This document shows, in pieces, positions 59,814 through 64,000 of a stretch of 64,000 nucleotides of DNA; the first letter of the stretch is position 1; the number at the start of each line of letters is the position of its first letter. Origin of the DNA: Mytilus trossulus (Eukaryota; Mollusca; Bivalvia; Mytilida; Mytilidae); the NCBI RefSeq assembly GCF_036588685.1, contig NC_086378.1, forward strand, positions 79,315,127 to 79,379,126, in the 5' to 3' direction. A program made the position numbers and the translations under genes. A model generated the notes under the pieces. That model ran no database searches. It was not told where the DNA came from and saw only the letters and a list, made by a program, of their open reading frames with translations.

Positions 59814-60860
59814 TCAACTTGATTTTTTATTGTCAAGATATGAAGCCGACTTAACTATATCTGTAGTATCCTTTATCTCCAATTCGATGGGATAGATGCG
59901 TTCCACATAGTCACCAAATTTTGAATTGTTTAGTGAAAGAACGTCATCTATATAACGGGCAGCAGAGTTAAAGGATATTGCTAACTTCTTATCTTTCTTC
60001 CTAAGACGTTCCTGCAAATGTAGGTGGAAGTTGAAATCGTATGCTAAACTATGCTACTGAGATGACCGTGTATGTCAAATTCGAGGTATTAGTCTAAACA
60101 TGAGGCGGAGGAAGCCATGTCTGTTTTTTTTCCATTAATTTCTAGCGTTTGGGGATATATTATATAATCATCATTAATATTTATCTGAATGTGAAATTAA
60201 ATGATCTGGCTTCTTTGATCGTCTTGTTTTTGACTCGTGTCCAATTGCAATTCGTATGAAAATAAAAACAGGCTGGCAAGTAGAGGCGCACAGTTCGTTC
60301 CCAAAGGAATGCCGACAATTTTTTTATAACGTCTACCTACAAATTCAACAGATATGTTGTCAATAATACTTCCAGCAAATTAATCACATGTTTCTATGTG
60401 TAACATGTTTTACATTTTTGTTCACTATTAACAAAATATGCAGCCTGTTATCCCAAAAAATAATAATCATAGCGTATGTGAATAATGAGAATCATCATGG
60501 ATTATTTCTTTTAGACAACTTTTTAATTTCACATTGGGAATGGTTGTAAACATGGTTTAACAAAATCAAAAGTTTTAATAGGACTAATTTCATAAAAATA
60601 TCGAGATTTATAATATTATCAAGAAGTTCTTTAGAGTCCAAAAAAAGGTAATGATAATACCACCACGCGAGTAAACAGTTTCAGATTTATATGCAAGCAC
60701 AATTACATTATTTGAAGATTTGTCCGCCGAAACAACAATACACATATCATGAAGAGATAGTAGACATTTCAGCCTCTTTATCTCTGAAAATGGACCATTC
60801 ACAGAGTTTTTCAACTGATGAATGTTACGTTTTATTAGGGACCTGATTGTTTTGACCCAT
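59814..60860 (-). pseudogene. Mosaic reverse-transcriptase relic from two subfamilies
   Basis: Read on the minus strand, 60850-60610 gives MCIVVSADKSSNNVIVLAYK (an N-terminal block absent from the copy at 50606). Positions 60370-60290 give GIPLGTNCAPLLASLF (motif B), and 60210-60060 give a broken SASCLD-YLEFDIHGHLSS stretch. After these, 60017-59814 gives RYIDDVLSLNNSKFGDYVER and ELEIKDTTD, almost identical to the copy at 51190-51300. Domain order is not collinear: two versions of the same region are joined. Multiple stops and deletions show it is dead. Confidence 0.75.
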
Positions 60861-60954
60861 TAGTATATCACCCACATTACAAGCGAGGATATAACTATCC
60901 AAATAATCACCGGTTTAGATATTTCAATGTGAATGTTGTTAAGATCATTTGTTT

Positions 60955-61150
60955 ATTTGTTTGAACGAGATTAAAATATGATAAAACACACAATACAATG
61001 GCCAAAACTAAAAAGACGAATGGACAAACAACAGTAACAAAACATCAGATATAAAACTAAAGACTAAGCAACACGAATCTCATCAAAGATTGAACTCATG
61101 TGCCTCGGAAGGGAAAATAGTTCCTTCTTCACATGTGGCACCCATTGTGA
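60955..61150 (-). mobile_element. Retroelement 3'-tail copy, intergenic D-E
   Basis: The minus strand carries the family tail: ACATGTGGCACCC at 61131, CTCGGAAGGG, CAACACGAATCTCATCAAAG, and CAATGGCCAAAACTAAAAAG towards its 3' end near 60990. It is more diverged than the copies in genes C and D. No coding part is attached. Confidence 0.65.
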
Positions 61151-61724
61151 CAGTCTTGCAAATAAATGAGATTATACTTGTCCCTTTATATATAAAATAT
61201 AATTTAATATACTAATATTTTAAGTTAAAACTATAAGAAAAAAATAAAACTCAAAGTAATACCATATAAACTATTTTTTTTATAAGTGTACCTAGATGGA
61301 AACCATATAACATTTTTTGAAATAATCCTTCATTGCTGCAACATATTTATTAAAATAACTATTATTTAAACTATTTTGTATCATTGGAAAGCTTGACAAT
61401 TGATCAAATACACGATACTAAAAAACTGTTATTTGTTTAGTATATATCGTAATTCCTTGATAAAGATAACAAGATGATACAACACATTCCATAACAGGGT
61501 GCAAATGGAGGGGTCCTTCATTTCTGTTTCTTGAACTTTTTAATTTAATAAAAAAAAAAAAAAAACTTTTTTTTCAGCCGATTCCCTATTCTTATTTTTA
61601 AGCCATTTTTTTCTTTATTCGTTTTGTTTTTTATAACTTTATTCTATACTATGTGCTTATTGTTCCCTATTCTCTATTTTTTAATCCTATCCAAAACCTT
61701 CTATCTACTTCCGTATCTTTCTGA

Positions 61725-62046
61725 CACGTGACAACTGTCTCGCTTTCAAATATGCAGATATACTTTATGACAAAGTTCTTCCGTATCTTATAGTAATATT
61801 TAGTAGTATTTTGATCCAATATTGACATTTCTTAGTCTCCAAGTTTTTGTGTAAACTTACAGTTACCTTACTGAAACACTGTCAACTACTGTAAATAAAT
61901 TATGGCATTTAATGTATTCAAATCAAAAGTATGCTTGTCTGATACGTGTTAATAAATAGATAAAATAAACAATAAAAATCTATCTGCGGATTCCATGGTC
62001 GATATATAGGCACGCCTTGGTTAATGGATATGTTTTCAGAATCAAA
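61725..62046 (+). promoter_or_regulatory. Conserved 5' flank of gene E (shared with gene D)
   Basis: This is the partner of 48480-48803. It retains TTAGTCTCCAAGTTT, GTCAACTACTGTAAATAAAT, ATTATGGCATTTAATGTAT and GGTCGATATATAGGCACGCC, and then gains a short insertion (GGATATGTTTTCAGA) before the ATG. That insertion adds about 15 bp between the TATA-like block and the ATG. Confidence 0.55.
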
Positions 62047-63639
62047 ATGGACACCGCCCTGATTATTTCTTTACTTATTTTAGGTAAGTTTTCATCATCA
62101 AAGACTGTTAACATTTAAGGTTTGCAATTTGAAATAAAGTTTTGACAATTTATCACTTATACATACATGATTATAGGAAACCGCCTCACGTCTGCCCGCT
62201 TGTTGATAATTTTAGGATAAAAACAAGCGAGAGCAAGATAAACCTTTTGAACTACTGTAGCAACGATATATAAACAAGCGAGAAAAATCATAAAAGAGAC
62301 CAAACAGATATTGGAAAAATGAAAATAAAATTCATAAATTTTAGGCGCCCAAAGTTTCGCTTTTCCAAACCAAAATATAAAATTCCTTATTAGTTCAACT
62401 TTGCCTAAGGTTATAGGAACCTTGGTGGATACAATTGAAAGAAAATCATTCATTAAACGGAAACCCCGTTATTATTTTCAGATTCGTCTGTTTTTTTTCT
62501 CTCACTTAGAAAAGATTAATACGCTATCAACCAAACTATAATAGAAAAAATGTTGAGAAATCCAGGAATATAACACTTCAACAAAGTATCTGATTAAAAT
62601 GATAACATAACATATAATGAAGATAATATGTATAACAAAGTTATAAAAATAAATATAGAACAGCCGAGATGTCGATTGGACATTTATTTTTAAACAATTG
62701 TGTCCGTCTCCGATTAGTGCATGGTATTTATTGCCGTTAGATCAAATAAAAATCAACACCAAATTCCAAAACTACTATCCAGAGAAATGACATTCCATTT
62801 TTTTTACCTAAATATTATTTCACTGGAAATAGGAGATAAAAAAAAAATTCATCCAAAATTGTTACACTTATTTATTCCCATAAAAGCCGAATTATACAGA
62901 GTTAATTCAGTAAATGACCTAAATGTGCTTGTTGTTGTCCATTAGAAGATGCGATTCATTTTTTCGTTGAATGTCCACTGCACATACATTTTATTGATTA
63001 TCTTGTTATAAATATTCAAAACTTTATAGTTGCTATTTTCATAGAACATATTTTCCTTTGGAACATACTTAATTGGTGTTATACAAAACCCAATCCTTTT
63101 CAGATAAACTACATATAAAACAATTTCTTTGATTATTTTGATGTGTCTAAAAATATACTCGTATCTATCTGCTATTGTCTTAACATAAGAAAATGTATAT
63201 ATTTTCCATTTTGTACTAAATGATATAACTGCAGTAATCTTGAATTTTTTAAAAGAGTATTTATCTGGAGGGGATTATGTTAAGTTGTTACATAAGTATA
63301 GCTTGTATCCAATTCTATTGTTTACATAGACAATAAGATATGTTCAGACATTACGCATGTAAACAATTCAAACCTGATCAAACAAGAATAACTGCGAGAA
63401 AGATGAAATCTTAGTTGCACCCCACAACTCAAGAAATCACAATGCTATGCAATAACAATTTGTTTATCTTCAACAGAACATATAATATTGCCTATATAAT
63501 GAATTGACTGTTAATTTTATACATCTATGGCGATTTCAGGATATTTTACCACTGAAAATGAGTGTCAAACCAGTCTCTGCAAAAAACCAAATCAACCTAT
63601 AAATGGGCAAGTGTTCTGTATCAACGATAGTGGAACATT
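62047..63639 (+). CDS. Gene E: 5' part of a gene D paralogue (signal peptide and start of a sushi domain)
   Basis: Exon 1 (62047-62083) encodes MDTALIISLLIL, and exon 2 (63540-63639) encodes GYFTTENECQTSLCKKPNQP followed by a CINDSGTL end. Both are homologous to gene D exons 1-2, with the same phases (1, then 2) and GTAAG donors. Exon 2 is 100 nt against 103 nt in D, a one-codon difference. It begins a first sushi domain whose second half must lie beyond the window. By analogy the full gene should continue with a second sushi domain and a chitin-binding domain; that is inference. Intron 1 keeps alignable blocks with gene D intron 1 (GTTGATAATT, GATAAAAACAAG). Confidence 0.85.
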
Positions 63640-64000
63640 GTAAGTTAGAAGTACACGATAAATTTGGATGCACAAATACATGAATATTTGCTTTCTTGGA
63701 TGTATAGAAATCCAACGAAAGCACCCCCTATTTTTTTTGGCAAAAGTTATGATCGTATCCTATCATATACATGTATAGTTTTCGGTGATTTTAGAATTTC
63801 AATTCTGTCATTCTTCTCTGCACTTATGTCGGATTTATATGGAACTTTATTCTATCTTGGAATAATGTTTTTTTGGGGTGTAGTAGTTGCAATCTTTAAA
63901 AAATCCACCTGTAACACAATAATTGATGGTATTACTTTTTAACTAAATTGTCTTAATTTAACCGAATCTATCAATAAAGTAAGCCCTTTTGTTTGTCGTC

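Larger units (their letters stand above)
57522..62046. other. Intergenic D-E: 3' flank of D, repeats, retroelement mosaic, E promoter
   Basis: The 3' flank resembles that of gene C for about 150 bp (ATAAACAATGAAC, AAATGGATCATAAAATC). A GATTGCCAATGAGA repeat lies at 57990-58090. The segment 58100-59400 shows nothing I recognise. An FR-A copy (59405-59690, minus), the retroelement mosaic (59814-60860) and a tail copy (60955-61150) follow; 61200-61720 is AT-rich with homopolymer runs near 61550. The gene E flank completes the interval. Confidence 0.6.

Noticed and set aside
62157..62453. 98-codon minus-strand open frame in gene E intron 1
   Set aside because: Part of it aligns with gene D intron 1, where no frame is kept, so it is not conserved as protein.

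Overview
The window looks like AT-rich nuclear DNA from a bivalve mollusc, probably a mussel (Mytilidae). The grounds are spliced genes with GT-AG introns, secreted lectin, sushi and chitin-binding modules, and several interspersed repeats that I recognise from memory as mussel-type. The species was not verified by any search.

Positions 1-19627 are repeat territory without a credible host gene. A ~179-bp satellite runs forward in 1-1397 and inverted in 10303-19627. Between the two arrays lies a large imperfect palindrome: left arm 1398-3362, unique spacer 3363-6943, right arm 6944-10302. Both arms carry a decayed Tc1-like transposon, and the inner edges of the palindrome coincide with Tc1 ends. 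The spacer holds a second, different Tc1-type transposase relic on the minus strand. The right satellite array is organised in a four-monomer higher-order repeat of 713 bp.

Positions 21517-63639 hold a same-strand cluster of five paralogous genes built from phase-1 exon modules. All five encode secreted proteins, and the four whose 3' end is visible finish in an unusual eight-cysteine chitin-binding (peritrophin-like) domain. Gene A (21517-29630) encodes SUEL/rhamnose-binding lectin, F5/8C discoidin, C-type lectin and chitin-binding domains. Gene B (31951-35673) is a 91-residue protein with a signal peptide and one chitin-binding domain. Gene C (38630-45606, 178 aa) has one sushi domain plus chitin-binding. 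Gene D (48804-57521, 234 aa) has two sushi domains plus chitin-binding. Gene E (from 62047) is a 5' partial relative of D. Every exon join stays in frame. The architecture suggests extracellular glycan or chitin recognition (immunity, mucus or matrix), but that role is inferred.

Introns and intergenic spaces are packed with mobile DNA. These include a 1,644-bp Mutator-like element with near-perfect 521-bp inverted ends, just upstream of gene C exon 2; a frameshifted reverse-transcriptase retroelement nested inside another repeat in gene D; many dispersed copies of that retroelement's 3' tail; TTAA-ended MITEs; concentric-hairpin elements; and SINE-like and LINE fragments. Several of these date or explain the tandem gene duplications.
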